Assembly: GCA_963845735.1 (NCBI GenBank)
Contig: CAWJTR010000018.1
Coordinates: 231,930 to 295,929 of the forward strand
DNA from: AP-15 sp963845735
GTDB lineage: Bacteria; Pseudomonadota; Alphaproteobacteria; ATCC43930; CGMCC-115725
Direction of reading: 5' to 3'
DNA: 64,000 nucleotides
A program made the translations under genes and the position numbers. The notes beneath the pieces are model-generated. The model saw nothing but the letters and a program-made list of their open reading frames with translations. It was not told where the DNA came from and made no database searches. Each line of letters opens with the position of its first letter. The stretch's first letter is position 1. Of this stretch, positions 37,521 to 46,337 are shown piece by piece.

Positions 37521-37595
37521 TGCGGGTTCGAGTCCCTGTCGCCTCCACTATTGCGGGGGTGTAGCTCAATGGTCGAGCGCCGGTTTCCACGCGAT
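37521..37595 (+). other. tRNA-like fragments, possible attachment-site remnant
   Basis: TGCGGGTTCGAGTCCC followed by GCCTCCAC (37521-37548) looks like the T-arm and 3' acceptor end of a tRNA or tmRNA, though its T-stem is mismatched. Five bases later GCGGGGGTGTAGCTCAATGG plus TCGAGC and TTTCCA (37553-37590) looks like the 5' half of a glycine-type tRNA up to the anticodon. The two halves do not pair with each other. They sit at the right side of the graveyard, as expected for leftover integration sites. Confidence 0.5.
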
Positions 37596-38328
37596 GAACG
37601 CCGCTCCCTGGACACAGGTTGAGCGGCGTCTCATTTTAGCGCGTTCGCAATGCACGCTTACCCTACATTTCGTGCGTGGGTTTGCCAAGTATAATATCGC
37701 CTTAATTTTGTCACCTTTACGTCACGAAAAACGAATATTGTCTTTGAACCACGAATAAAAAAAGTCTGAGGAGTCTGACAATGCAATTAATGATAGTGGA
37801 CTTGACGCCTTGAGTTACGATAATCAATGGGGGCGCTACCGTATGCGGCTCAGCAAAGCTGACATTCAGAAGCATGAGGGTTTTTTGAAGACGCTCATGA
37901 AATCCGCTTTCGACGCGGGGACTGGCGCTGTCGCATAAGCTCCATTCTGGAAAGCGACTCGCGAATATTCATAAGGCAATAATTGTAGCGAAAAGTCTAT
38001 AAGCGACGGCTTATAATATAGCGAAATCAGGGTCCGTCGAACTCGCGGTCGCCGGCGCCGCGGCCGCGATACGGCTCTGTCTCCCGACACATCTTGCTCG
38101 CGTTGCCGCGGGGAGTCAAGTTGCATTCTCATGGGGAAAATTCTCGAGTTAATTCCCGCCTTTCGTCGGGATGACGATCGCGGAGACGACGCTGACGATG
38201 AACGTCGGAGACCTCCCTCGGTTTTACCGCGGCAAGGAAATTCACCGACCACAGGGATGCGCCCAGCCCCATTTTGAAGACATGCGCGAGGCTCGCGTGA
38301 ATTGAGTGGACATGCGAGACAAGGGGCG
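37596..38328. other. AT-rich interval with one possible decayed small gene
   Basis: A Shine-Dalgarno (GAGGAG) precedes ATG 37781, whose frame stops after nine codons (MQLMIVDLTP). The next frame carries DALSYDNQWGRYRMRLSKADIQKHEGFLKTLMKSAFDAG to a stop at 37939, so a frameshifted small protein of about 50 aa is possible. The interval 37940-38328 shows nothing coding; GC rises again from about 38130 toward the transporter gene. Confidence 0.35.
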
Positions 38329-39670
38329 ATGACGGCGGTTCGGCTGAAGCACGGTGAGCCGGCGGGGGCGGGGGCGCTGCTGGCGTCGCGGCGGTTCGGG
38401 CCGCTGTTCTGGGCGCAGTTTCTGTCGGCGTTCAACGACAATGCGGTCAAGAACGCGCTGGTGCTGATGATCGCCTACCGCGCCGGCGCCGCCGGGCAGA
38501 TGTCGGCGCAGATCCTGATCCCGCTCGCCGGCGGGCTGTTCATCCTGCCGTTCTTTTTGTGCTCGGCGACGGCGGGACAGCTCGCCGACCAGCACGACAA
38601 GGCCTGGCTGATCCGGCTGATCAAGCTCAGCGAGATCGCGCTGATGCTGGCCGCCGCCGCGGGGGTCGTCGCCGGCAGCACGACCGTGCTCCTCGCCATT
38701 CTTTGCGTAATGGGGGTCGAGGCCGCGTTCTTTGGCCCGCTCAAATACGCGATCCTGCCGGATCTGCTCGCCCCGAACGAACTGTTGCTCGGCAACGCGC
38801 TGGTCGAGGCCGGCACGTTCATCGCGATCCTGCTCGGCACCATCGCCGGGGTGCTGATCGCCGGGCGTCACGGCGCGCTGCTGGTCGCGGCATTGATCGT
38901 GACGGTGGCGCTCGCCGCGTGGGCTGCGAGCCTGATGATCCCGCCGACGAGTGCGGCGGCGGCGCAAAGCCCGGTGCGCTGGAACCTCTTCGCCGCGACC
39001 ATGCGGGTAATCCGCGAAGCCGCCGAGGAGGCGGTTCCGTTCCGGTCGATGCTCGGGATCTCGTGGTTCTGGCTGGCGGGTGCGGTCTATCTGTCGCAAT
39101 TCCCGGGCTATGTGCGCTTCATCCTGGGCGGCGAGGAGGCGGTGGTGACCCTGTTCCTGACCGTCTTCTCGATCGGGATCGCGCTCGGCTCCTTGATGTG
39201 CACCAGGATTCTGCGCGGCCGGATCAGCGCCGGCACGGTGCCGTGGGGCGCGCTCGGCATCGGGCTTGTTCTCGATCGATCTGTGGCTGGCGAGCCCGGT
39301 CGCGACAGCCGGCGGCGCGCTGACCAGCCTCGGCCCGTTCCTCGCCGTCCCCGGGCATTGGCGCATCCTCGGCGATCTGCTCGGCATCTCGGTCGCGGGC
39401 GGGATCTTTATCGTGCCTTTGTATGCGCTGCTCCAGGCCGCGAGCGCCCGCCAACACCGGGCCCGCGCCATCGCCGCCAACAATGTGATCAACGCGGCGG
39501 CGATGGTCTTCGCGGCGGCAGCAACGATCGCGCTGATTGCGGCCGGCGTCAGCGTCCCCGGCCTCTTCCTGCTGACCGGAATTGCCACGCTTGTCGTGGC
39601 GGCGTTGTTCTGGCGGCTATTGCCGAGCTTTGCGCTCCCCGCAGTCGCGGTCGAAGGAGATGGCGGATGA
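38329..39670 (+). pseudogene. LplT-like MFS transporter, frameshifted
   Basis: Inner-membrane transporter resembling the lysophospholipid flippase LplT. Family hallmark: RFGPLFWAQFLSAFNDNAVKNALV, then FFLCSATAGQLADQHDKAWLIR and FFGPLKYAILPDLL. After GALGIGLV the frame changes near 39268 and continues DLWLASPVATAGG...IFIVPLYALLQAAS and RAIAANNVINAAAMV. A single indel separates the halves. ATG 38329 has an AAGGGGCG upstream. The acyltransferase partner usual in this family is not adjacent. Confidence 0.83.
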
Positions 39671-39713
39671 CCGCAGCCGCCGATCCGCCTCGCTCTTTCG
39701 CCCGAATGCGAGG

Positions 39714-40211
39714 TCATCGCCGCCGGCTTTCTCGCCCAGTGATAAGGGCGCGAACGAGGCTGCACGGCAACGCCGCCATTTCGCGGATCGCCGCAACGAT
39801 CTCCCGCGGCAGCGACGGCGCGCGCAGCCCGGATCGGCCGGCGACCGCGACCCCGGCGAGGCGAAACAGCGGTGCTGCGCGTCGCAGGTGCGCGCGGTCG
39901 CTGACCAGCACCACCGATCGCAGCCCGTGCGTGCGCAACAGGAGCGCCGTTTCGCGCGCGTTGCCGACCGTGTCGCGCGAATGGGGCTCGATCAGCAATG
40001 CCGCTTGCGGAACCCCATGAGCCAGCGCGATACGGAGCATGATCTCCGCCTCGGGCTCCGGCCCACTGCCGCCGCCCGACAGCAGCAGCACCGGCGCCAC
40101 ACCTTCGCGATAAAGCCGAACCCCGCATTCGACCCGCCGCCGCAGCCGCGCCGACGACGTGCAGCCGAGCACGACGATCGCGTCAGCCTTCGCTACAGAT
40201 CGCGGCGACAT
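39714..40211 (-). CDS. YdcF/ElyC family protein (DUF218)
   Basis: 165-residue protein from ATG 40211 (TTG 40253 would add 14 residues). The DUF218 core is clear: ADAIVVLGCTSS, YREGVAPVLLLSGGG, the acidic EAEIMLRIALAHGV, and IEPHSRDTVGNARETALLL. Related proteins act in envelope polysaccharide or peptidoglycan-linked steps; biochemical function is unproven. The extended start would overlap the toxin-antitoxin operator. Confidence 0.83.
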   Translation of the reverse strand: MSPRSVAKADAIVVLGCTSSARLRRRVECGVRLYREGVAPVLLLSGGGSGPEPEAEIMLRIALAHGVPQAALLIEPHSRDTVGNARETALLLRTHGLRSVVLVSDRAHLRRAAPLFRLAGVAVAGRSGLRAPSLPREIVAAIREMAALPCSLVRALITGRESRRR

Positions 40212-40251
40212 GCTGTTTATGAGCAGGTTGACGATCCGAGCCCATTTGATC

Positions 40252-40270
40252 AACTCTAGTTAGTCTAGTC
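40252..40270. promoter_or_regulatory. direct/inverted repeats before second toxin-antitoxin operon
   Basis: TCTAGT occurs twice (40255-40260 and 40264-40269) separated by TAG, inside AACTCTAGTTAGTCTAGTC. The site lies 14-30 bp before the antitoxin ATG and shares the TAGTTAG core with the operator at 31.07 kb. Confidence 0.5.
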
Positions 40271-40283
40271 AGGAAGTTTTAGT

Positions 40284-40568
40284 ATGGCTGATAAATATGC
40301 CGGCCACGCCCCCGCGAGTTGGCAGCTTCAGGACGCGAAGGCGCGCTTCAGCGAGCTCGTCAAGAGAGCCCGTGAGCAGGGTCCGCAGCATGTCAGCGTC
40401 CGAGGAGAGCCGGCCGTTGTCGTGATATCGGAGAAGGAATTCGCCAAGCTCGTGTCGCCGCGCCCATCGATCGTCGACCATATTCTGGAGGGTGAGCCTT
40501 GGCCGGACGATTTGGTCGACGCTATCAATGCCCGCCCGCACGATACAGGCCGAGACGTCGACCTCTAA
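40284..40568 (+). CDS. Phd/YefM-family antitoxin
   Basis: 94-aa antitoxin with the Phd core SWQLQDAKARFSELVKRAREQGPQHVSVRGEPAVVVISEKEF and a C-terminal toxin-binding segment rich in Asp and Pro (EGEPWPDDLVDAINARPHD). Its TAA overlaps the toxin ATG by one base. Intact. Confidence 0.9.
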   Translation: MADKYAGHAPASWQLQDAKARFSELVKRAREQGPQHVSVRGEPAVVVISEKEFAKLVSPRPSIVDHILEGEPWPDDLVDAINARPHDTGRDVDL

Positions 40569-40969
40569 TGTATCTTGTCGACACCAACGTATTGTCCGAG
40601 GCGCGCCGAAGCAGCAACGAGGCTCGGAGCTGGCTGCGTTCGGTCGATCCCTCCGCAATCTATATCAGCGTCATCACGCTTGGCGAAATCATGAAGGGGA
40701 TTGCGCTCAAGGCCCGAACGGATATACGCGCCGCCACCTCGCTAACGGTGTGGCTGGAACAGCTGCGAGGCGATCACAGCGACCGAATTCTGCCGATTAG
40801 CGATGATGTCGCGCTCGCGTGGGGCCGACTTGCCGCCGAGCGGCCACGTTCGATGGCAGACGGGCTGATCGCGGCGACGGCCGCCGTTCACGGCAAGATC
40901 ATCGTCACCCGCAACGTTAGCGATTTCGCGGACATCCGCGTGCCCGTCATTAATCCTTGGGAGCGCTGA
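40568..40969 (+). CDS. vapC: VapC-type PIN toxin
   Basis: 133-aa PIN ribonuclease. Active-site acids: Asp in MYLVDTNVLSEARR, Glu in ISVITLGEIMKGI, Asp in SMADGLIAATAAVHG and Asp in VTRNVSDFADI. This is the classic VapC order, and the NPWE C-terminus is typical of the FitB-like branch. Translation is coupled to the antitoxin. Intact. Confidence 0.92.
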   Translation: MYLVDTNVLSEARRSSNEARSWLRSVDPSAIYISVITLGEIMKGIALKARTDIRAATSLTVWLEQLRGDHSDRILPISDDVALAWGRLAAERPRSMADGLIAATAAVHGKIIVTRNVSDFADIRVPVINPWER

Positions 40970-40991
40970 GGCTGATTCGAAGCCACAGGGA

Positions 40992-43343
40992 TCAGGTCCT
41001 TTTCGCCTCCCGCGCCTTCGTTATCGCCGCCATGACCCGGCGGGGGGTGATCGGGGTTTCGTTGAGTTCGGCGCCGATCGCGGCGAGGGCGTCGCGCACG
41101 GCGTTGGCGATCGCCGCGGGCGGAGCGACCGCACCCCCTTCGCCCATCCCCTTCATGCCGTATTCGGTGGCGGTCGACGGCGTATGCAGGTGGCCGATCT
41201 TGATCGCCGGCAATTCGGCGGCGCCCGGCAGCAGATAATCGGCCAAGGTCCCGGCCAATGGCTGGCCCTGCTCGTCGTACGGGATCTCTTCATAGAGAGC
41301 GGTGCCGATGCCCTGCACGACGCCGCCGCGGATCTGGCCTTCGACGATCATCGGGTTGACCATCGTGCCGCAATCTTCGGCGACCGCGAAGTCGAGCAAT
41401 TCGACAAACCCTGTCTCCGGATCGACGGCGACAACGGCGCCGTGCGTCGCGTAGGAAAAGACGCCGGTGCCGACCGCGGGCTCGTAGGTTGCGGTCGCGT
41501 CGAGCAATGGATCGACGCCGGGCGGCAGCCCGTCCATCCTGACATGTGCGACCTTGGCGATCTCGGCGATCGACACCGAGCCCTGCGGCCCCAGCACGGC
41601 GCCGTCGGCGCAGCGCACGGAAGCAACATCGCATTGCATCAGATGCGCGCCGATTTGGCACAGCTTGTCGCGCAATATCCGGCTGGCGCGCGCTACGGCG
41701 CCCCCCGACATCACCATGCTGCGTGAAGCGAAGGTGCCAAAGCCGAAGGCGGTGCTTTCGGTGTCGCCGTGGCGCACCGAGATCCGCGCCGGGTCGATGC
41801 CCAGCTCCTGATAGGCGATCTGCGACAGGGTGGTTTCGAGCCCCTGGCCGTGCGACTGGATGCCGACCATCAGCACCAGCGTGCCGTCGGTCAGGATCCG
41901 CGCGGTGCAGCTCTCGTAGCCCGGTACGATCGACGCGCCGCGGGCGACGAATTCGGCCGCGCCATGCGCGGTCTGCTCGGCAAACGCGGCAAAGCCGATG
42001 CCGACGAGGCGGCCGTCCGTCTCGCCCTGCTGTTGCCGCGCGCGGATCGCCGGCAGGTCCAATAACTCGGCGCATAGCTTCACGCTGCGCGGATAGTCGC
42101 CATTGTCGAACCGCATGCCGCCGATGGTGGTGAACGGCATCTGCTCGGGCCGCACCATGTTCAGCGCCCGCACCTCGACCGGGTCGCGGCCGACCGCACG
42201 GGCGACCTCGTCGATCGTGCGCTCGATCGCAAAGCACGCCCCCGGCCGGCCAACCCCGCGATAGGGGCCGAGCGGCGCCTTGTTGGTCGCGACGGTGGCG
42301 GCCCGCGCGCGATAGTTCGGGATTGCGTACGGCCCCGGCAGGTTGCGCGCCGCCATCGCCGCCTCCTGGTACGGCCCCTGCGGCCACAGCCCATAGGCGC
42401 CGGCATCGACGACGATCTCGGCATCGACGCCGAGAATGCGGCCCTGCCGATCGGCATAGGCGGTGACCTTGTAATGATGGTCGCGGGTATGCGCCGAGGT
42501 CAGCAGATGCTCGCCGCGGTCCTCGACCCAGCGCACCGGATGATCGAGTTCGAGCGCCAATGCGGCGAGGATGATCTCTTCCGGGTAGAGCCGCGCCTTG
42601 GGTCCGAAACCGCCGCCGACATCGGGCGCGACGACGCGGATGCGACGCAGTTCGACGCCGAGAAACTCGCCCAAGGCAACGCGCACGGTATGCGGCGTCT
42701 GCGTCGAGGCGTAGACCACGACCTCGTCGAGCCGGTGGTCGCGATAGGCGAGCACGGCGCGGCCTTCGAGCGGGGCGCCCGATTGCCGGTGCATACGGTA
42801 TTCGCGGCTGATCACGGTGATTTCCGCCGCGCGCGCCGCGGCGTCGATATCGCCGCCTTCGAACACCCGCTCGCTATAGAGGTTGTCGCCCCACTGCTCG
42901 TGAACCGGGTGGCGGCTGCCGCGCATGTCGCGCGGCGCGTCGACGACGGCGTCGAGCACCTCGAAATCGACTGACACCGCGGCGGCGAGGTCTTCGGCCT
43001 CGGCACGCGAGGGGGCGATGCAGGCGGCGATCGCCTCGCCGACATAGCGCGCCTTGTCGGTGGCGAGCGGCGGCCAGGCCGGCGCCTTGGCGCCTGCCGC
43101 CTGGGTGACGACGCGGATCGGCTGGATGCGCGGCAGGTCCGCCGCGGTAAAGACGCGGCCCTTGCCCTCGGGCGGCGCCGTGATCCCGCGAATGCGGGCA
43201 TGCGCATGCGGGCTGCGGACGAAGGCCACCTCCATCGTGCCGGGGAGTTTGATGTCCGACACGAATTCGCCGCGGCCATGCAAGTGGCGCTCGTCCTCGC
43301 GGCGCAGCAACGAGGCGCCTACTCCCCAGGCATCATTCGCCAT
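40992..43343 (-). CDS. xanthine dehydrogenase-family molybdopterin-binding subunit
   Basis: 783-aa large subunit of a molybdenum hydroxylase (CoxL-like). It has the hammerhead N-terminus (LRREDERHLHGRGEFVSDI), GGGFGPKARLYPEE and the active-site loop PYRGVGRPGACFAIERTIDEVAR. The AYxCSFR loop of true (form I) CO dehydrogenase is absent, so oxidation of an N-heterocycle or aldehyde is more likely. The GVGR loop resembles the form II group. ATG 43343 lies 11 bp inside the small-subunit gene, giving the operon order FAD, Fe-S, Mo. Confidence 0.92.
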   Translation of the reverse strand: MANDAWGVGASLLRREDERHLHGRGEFVSDIKLPGTMEVAFVRSPHAHARIRGITAPPEGKGRVFTAADLPRIQPIRVVTQAAGAKAPAWPPLATDKARYVGEAIAACIAPSRAEAEDLAAAVSVDFEVLDAVVDAPRDMRGSRHPVHEQWGDNLYSERVFEGGDIDAAARAAEITVISREYRMHRQSGAPLEGRAVLAYRDHRLDEVVVYASTQTPHTVRVALGEFLGVELRRIRVVAPDVGGGFGPKARLYPEEIILAALALELDHPVRWVEDRGEHLLTSAHTRDHHYKVTAYADRQGRILGVDAEIVVDAGAYGLWPQGPYQEAAMAARNLPGPYAIPNYRARAATVATNKAPLGPYRGVGRPGACFAIERTIDEVARAVGRDPVEVRALNMVRPEQMPFTTIGGMRFDNGDYPRSVKLCAELLDLPAIRARQQQGETDGRLVGIGFAAFAEQTAHGAAEFVARGASIVPGYESCTARILTDGTLVLMVGIQSHGQGLETTLSQIAYQELGIDPARISVRHGDTESTAFGFGTFASRSMVMSGGAVARASRILRDKLCQIGAHLMQCDVASVRCADGAVLGPQGSVSIAEIAKVAHVRMDGLPPGVDPLLDATATYEPAVGTGVFSYATHGAVVAVDPETGFVELLDFAVAEDCGTMVNPMIVEGQIRGGVVQGIGTALYEEIPYDEQGQPLAGTLADYLLPGAAELPAIKIGHLHTPSTATEYGMKGMGEGGAVAPPAAIANAVRDALAAIGAELNETPITPRRVMAAITKAREAKRT

Positions 43344-43818
43344 CGGACGCCCTCCCGGCCAGCGCCGCCGCAGCCTCGGCGATCGCGGCGACGATGTTGG
43401 TGTAGCCGGTGCAGCGGCAGATGTTGCCGGCGAGACCGGCGCGGATCTCACGCTCGGAGCCGGCCCGCCCGCGGCGGATCAGATCGCGCGCGGTGATCAG
43501 CATCGCCGGCGTGCAAAAGCCGCATTGCAGCCCGTGATGGCGGTGAAAGCAGTCGCGCAATGTCGCCATCACCGGGTCATCGGCGAAGCCTTCGATGGTT
43601 CGCACCGCGCGCCCGTCGCAGCCAACCGCCAGCATCAGGCAGGCGCGCGCCGGCTCGCCGTCGACCAGGACCGTGCAGGCGCCGCACACGCCATGCTCGC
43701 AGCCGAGATGGGTCCCGGTCAGGTTGCGCCGCTCGCGCAGAAAATCGGCGAGCGACAGGCGCGGCGGCACGTCGTCGGCAATCGCGGCGCCGTTGACTTC
43801 GAGGCGGATCGCGGTCAC
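43333..43818 (-). CDS. (2Fe-2S)-binding small subunit of molybdenum hydroxylase
   Basis: 161 aa. The plant-type cluster motif is HLGCEHGVCGACTVLVDG, and the second, helical cluster is CGFCTPAM with CRCTGYTNIV. Electrons pass from the Mo subunit through these clusters to FAD. The GTG start overlaps the FAD-subunit stop (GTGA). Intact. Confidence 0.93.
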   Translation of the reverse strand: MTAIRLEVNGAAIADDVPPRLSLADFLRERRNLTGTHLGCEHGVCGACTVLVDGEPARACLMLAVGCDGRAVRTIEGFADDPVMATLRDCFHRHHGLQCGFCTPAMLITARDLIRRGRAGSEREIRAGLAGNICRCTGYTNIVAAIAEAAAALAGRASDGE

Positions 43819-44649
43819 GCCGTCACCTCGCGCACCGCGCGCATCGCGGCCACCGTCAGAAGGTTGCGCTGGAAGTCGTCGAAATGCCGGTCGGCGGCAT
43901 GGTCGAGATCGGCGGCGACGGCGCCGCGCAGCGCTTCGGGCTCGCGGCGATTGTCCGCGAGAACCTGCGAGGCGGCGCCGAGCAGCAGCGGCGCGCCGTT
44001 GGCCGCGCCGAGTACGATCCGGTAATGGCCGCGCACCCGGTCGGCGACCGCGACGGCCAGCCCACTGGCGAACTCGCCCGACTTTCCGGCAGAGCTTCAG
44101 ATAACCCCACCTCGCATCGGTCGAGAGCTTGGGGATGCGGATGCCCTCGATGATCTCGTCATCGGCGAGCTTCGTCTCAAAGATCCCCGTGGTGAATTCG
44201 GTGCATTTGAGCGAGCGCCGGCCGTTGGGTCCGAAGAGCATCGCTTCGGCATCCAGGGCGGCGAGCACCGCGGGCCATTCCGCCGCCGGGTCCGACAAGG
44301 CCAGGCTGCCGCCGATCGTGCCGCGGTTGCGGATCGCGCGATAGGCGAGACCGGCGGCGGCTCGGGGCATCAGCCCGCGCGACGGGTCCGGCGTCCGTCC
44401 ATCCTCGATCATGGCATGGGTGACGCCGGCGCCGAGGGTCACGCTGTCGTCGTCCTCCGCCACCGCCGACAATTCCGGCAGGCGCGCGATGTCGATCAGC
44501 AGCCGGGGCGCGGCAATCCGCAAATTCATCATCGCGACCAGGGATTGGCCACCGGCGACGACCCGCGCTTCGCTGCCGCCCGCGGCCAATAAACCCACCG
44601 CCTCGCTCAGGCTTTGCGGCCGGACATAGTCGAAGGCGGGAGCTTTCAT
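43815..44649 (-). pseudogene. FAD-binding subunit of molybdenum hydroxylase, frameshifted
   Basis: CoxM-like flavin subunit. It opens FDYVRPQSLSEAVGLLAAG, with FAD-binding ARVVAGGQSLVAMMNLR and AAGLAYRAIRNRGTIGGSLALSDPAAEWP. After YLKLCRKVG the frame changes near 44085 and continues RGHYRIVLGAANGAPLLL to AAMRAVREV. One indel restores the usual length of about 275 aa. The start faces the MarR gene across about 140 bp. Confidence 0.86.
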
Positions 44650-44792
44650 CGACGCGCGCCTAGTGAGAGGCTCGAACTGCAACACCCTCGACGGGCGCTG
44701 TCAATCGGCGAACATGGCTGGCATGCGCGGTTCGCGAGCCGGTTATGGTAAGCGGGCCTATAATCGGCGCCGCGACTGCTGGTGGGGATGCC

Positions 44793-45272
44793 ATGATCCA
44801 CGAAATCCCGAGCCGCACCCTTGGCTTTGTCCTCAACGACGTGGCCCGGCTGCTGCGCAAGCGGTTCGAGCAGCGGGCCCGCGCCGCCGCACTCGGTCTG
44901 ACCCGGGCGCAAGCCGCGGTGCTCGCTTATCTCGCGCGCCAGGAGGGCATCAATCAGGCGGCGCTGGCGCAAATCCTCGACCTCGAACCAATCACCCTCG
45001 CCCGCCTTCTCGACCGGCTGCAGGCGGCAAGCTTGATCGAGCGGCGGGCCGACCCCAAGGATCGCCGCGCGCATCTGCTTTATCTGACCGAAGCGGCCTA
45101 CCCGTTGCTCGACCGCATCTTCGCGCTCGCCGCCGAGGTGCGCGAGGAGGCGCTGGCCGGGATCCCCGAGCCCGATCGCATCCGCCTGCTCGACATGCTG
45201 ATCGAAATGAAATCGAACCTGATCGAGCATGAGGTCGAGATCGACACCGTCGCGGCGCCAGCCGATCACTGA
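44793..45272 (+). CDS. MarR family transcriptional regulator
   Basis: 159-aa winged-helix regulator. The DNA-binding part reads LTRAQAAVLAYLARQEGINQAALAQILDLEPITLARLLDRLQAASLIERRADPKDRR, with the DxRxH-like wing. It is divergent from the molybdenum hydroxylase operon, which it probably controls in response to a substrate. ATG 44793 follows GGTGGGG; an upstream 16-codon extension is possible. Confidence 0.9.
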   Translation: MIHEIPSRTLGFVLNDVARLLRKRFEQRARAAALGLTRAQAAVLAYLARQEGINQAALAQILDLEPITLARLLDRLQAASLIERRADPKDRRAHLLYLTEAAYPLLDRIFALAAEVREEALAGIPEPDRIRLLDMLIEMKSNLIEHEVEIDTVAAPADH

Positions 45273-45350
45273 CGGCGCGGCGTCGCTGCGGACTTGCGGT
45301 CGCTTAGCGGCGGGCTCATTTTCGGGGTGCACAGCTGGAGGGATCGGATC

Positions 45351-46208
45351 ATGGCAGCGGCACCACAGACGCGCGTATCCGGGTTCAAAACCAATCCCGA
45401 TTACAAAATCACTTTCGAGCCTTCGCCGCGCCGCGTGCGCGTCAAATTCAACGGCGAGACGATCGCCGACAGCACCAACGCGCACCTGTTGTTCGAGACC
45501 CGGCATCTGCCGGTCTATTACTTCCCGCGGTCGGATGTGCGCATGGATCTGATGACGCCGACCGATCATCACACCTTCTGCCCGTATAAGGGGACGGCGT
45601 CGTACTGGACGGTCAAGGTCGGCGGCCGGACGGCCGAGAACGCGGTTTGGGGCTATCCCGACCCGTTCGACGAAGTCGCCGCGATCGGCAATTTCGTCGC
45701 CTTCTATTGGGATCGGGTCGACGGCTGGTATGAGGAAGACGAGGAGATCTTCGTCCATCCGCGCGACCCCTATAAGCGGGTCGACGTGATCCAGTCATCG
45801 CGCCCGGTGCAGATCATCGTCGGCGGCGAGGTCGTGGCCGAAACGCGGCGCGCGCGGTTTCTGTTCGAGACCCGGCTGCCGACGCGCTACTACATCCCGC
45901 CCGAAGATGTGCGCATGGATCTGCTGATCCCGAGCGACAAGACCACTGCCTGCCCGTACAAGGGCCGCGCCCGCTATTATTCGGTCAAGATCGGCGATCA
46001 GCTATTCGAGGATCTGGTCTGGAGCTATCCCGATCCGATCGCGGAATGCCCGAAGATCAAGGGCCATTTGTGCTTTTTCAACGAGCATGTCGACGAGATC
46101 CGGGTCGACGGCAAAGCGGTGCCGAAGCCGATCACTCCTTGGTCGAAGGACTGGAAGGAGAAGGCCGCGACCGTGCCGGATTCGCGCGGCCCTGTCGCCC
46201 GGCCCTAG
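45351..46208 (+). CDS. DUF427 two-domain protein
   Basis: 285-aa protein with two tandem DUF427 units. Each repeats RxxFLFETRxLPxxYYxPxxDVRMDLLxPxxxxTxCPYKGxAxYYxVKxG: first at about residues 20-95, second at about 140-215. The family has a beta-rich nucleotidyltransferase-like fold of unproven function. ATG 45351 is preceded by CTGGAGGG. Intact. Confidence 0.9.
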   Translation: MAAAPQTRVSGFKTNPDYKITFEPSPRRVRVKFNGETIADSTNAHLLFETRHLPVYYFPRSDVRMDLMTPTDHHTFCPYKGTASYWTVKVGGRTAENAVWGYPDPFDEVAAIGNFVAFYWDRVDGWYEEDEEIFVHPRDPYKRVDVIQSSRPVQIIVGGEVVAETRRARFLFETRLPTRYYIPPEDVRMDLLIPSDKTTACPYKGRARYYSVKIGDQLFEDLVWSYPDPIAECPKIKGHLCFFNEHVDEIRVDGKAVPKPITPWSKDWKEKAATVPDSRGPVARP

Positions 46209-46337
46209 CGCTCTCGGCAGGATCGCTTAAAGCGCCCGTTGCCGCTGCACACATCGCCCGGGAAGCGGAGCGGGATCCGCTCTTTCTCGCCGTGCGGGCG
46301 GCCGCCTCGCGGGCTCGGTAGTCAACCGCCTAACAGT

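Noticed and set aside
37521..37595. Permuted (two-piece) tmRNA gene, because a 3' tRNA half precedes a 5' half
   Set aside because: The downstream half has a normal D-arm (GTAGCTCAATGG), unlike tmRNA, and the two acceptor strands are not complementary. They look like fragments of different genes.
38242..40128. 628-codon minus-strand frame opposite the LplT-like gene
   Set aside because: Extremely Arg/Asp/Gln-rich with no motif; it is the shadow of the plus-strand transporter, which has clear MFS signatures.
40992..44649. Aerobic CO dehydrogenase coxMSL
   Set aside because: The large subunit lacks the AYxCSFR active-site loop of true CO dehydrogenase; a general molybdenum hydroxylase is safer.
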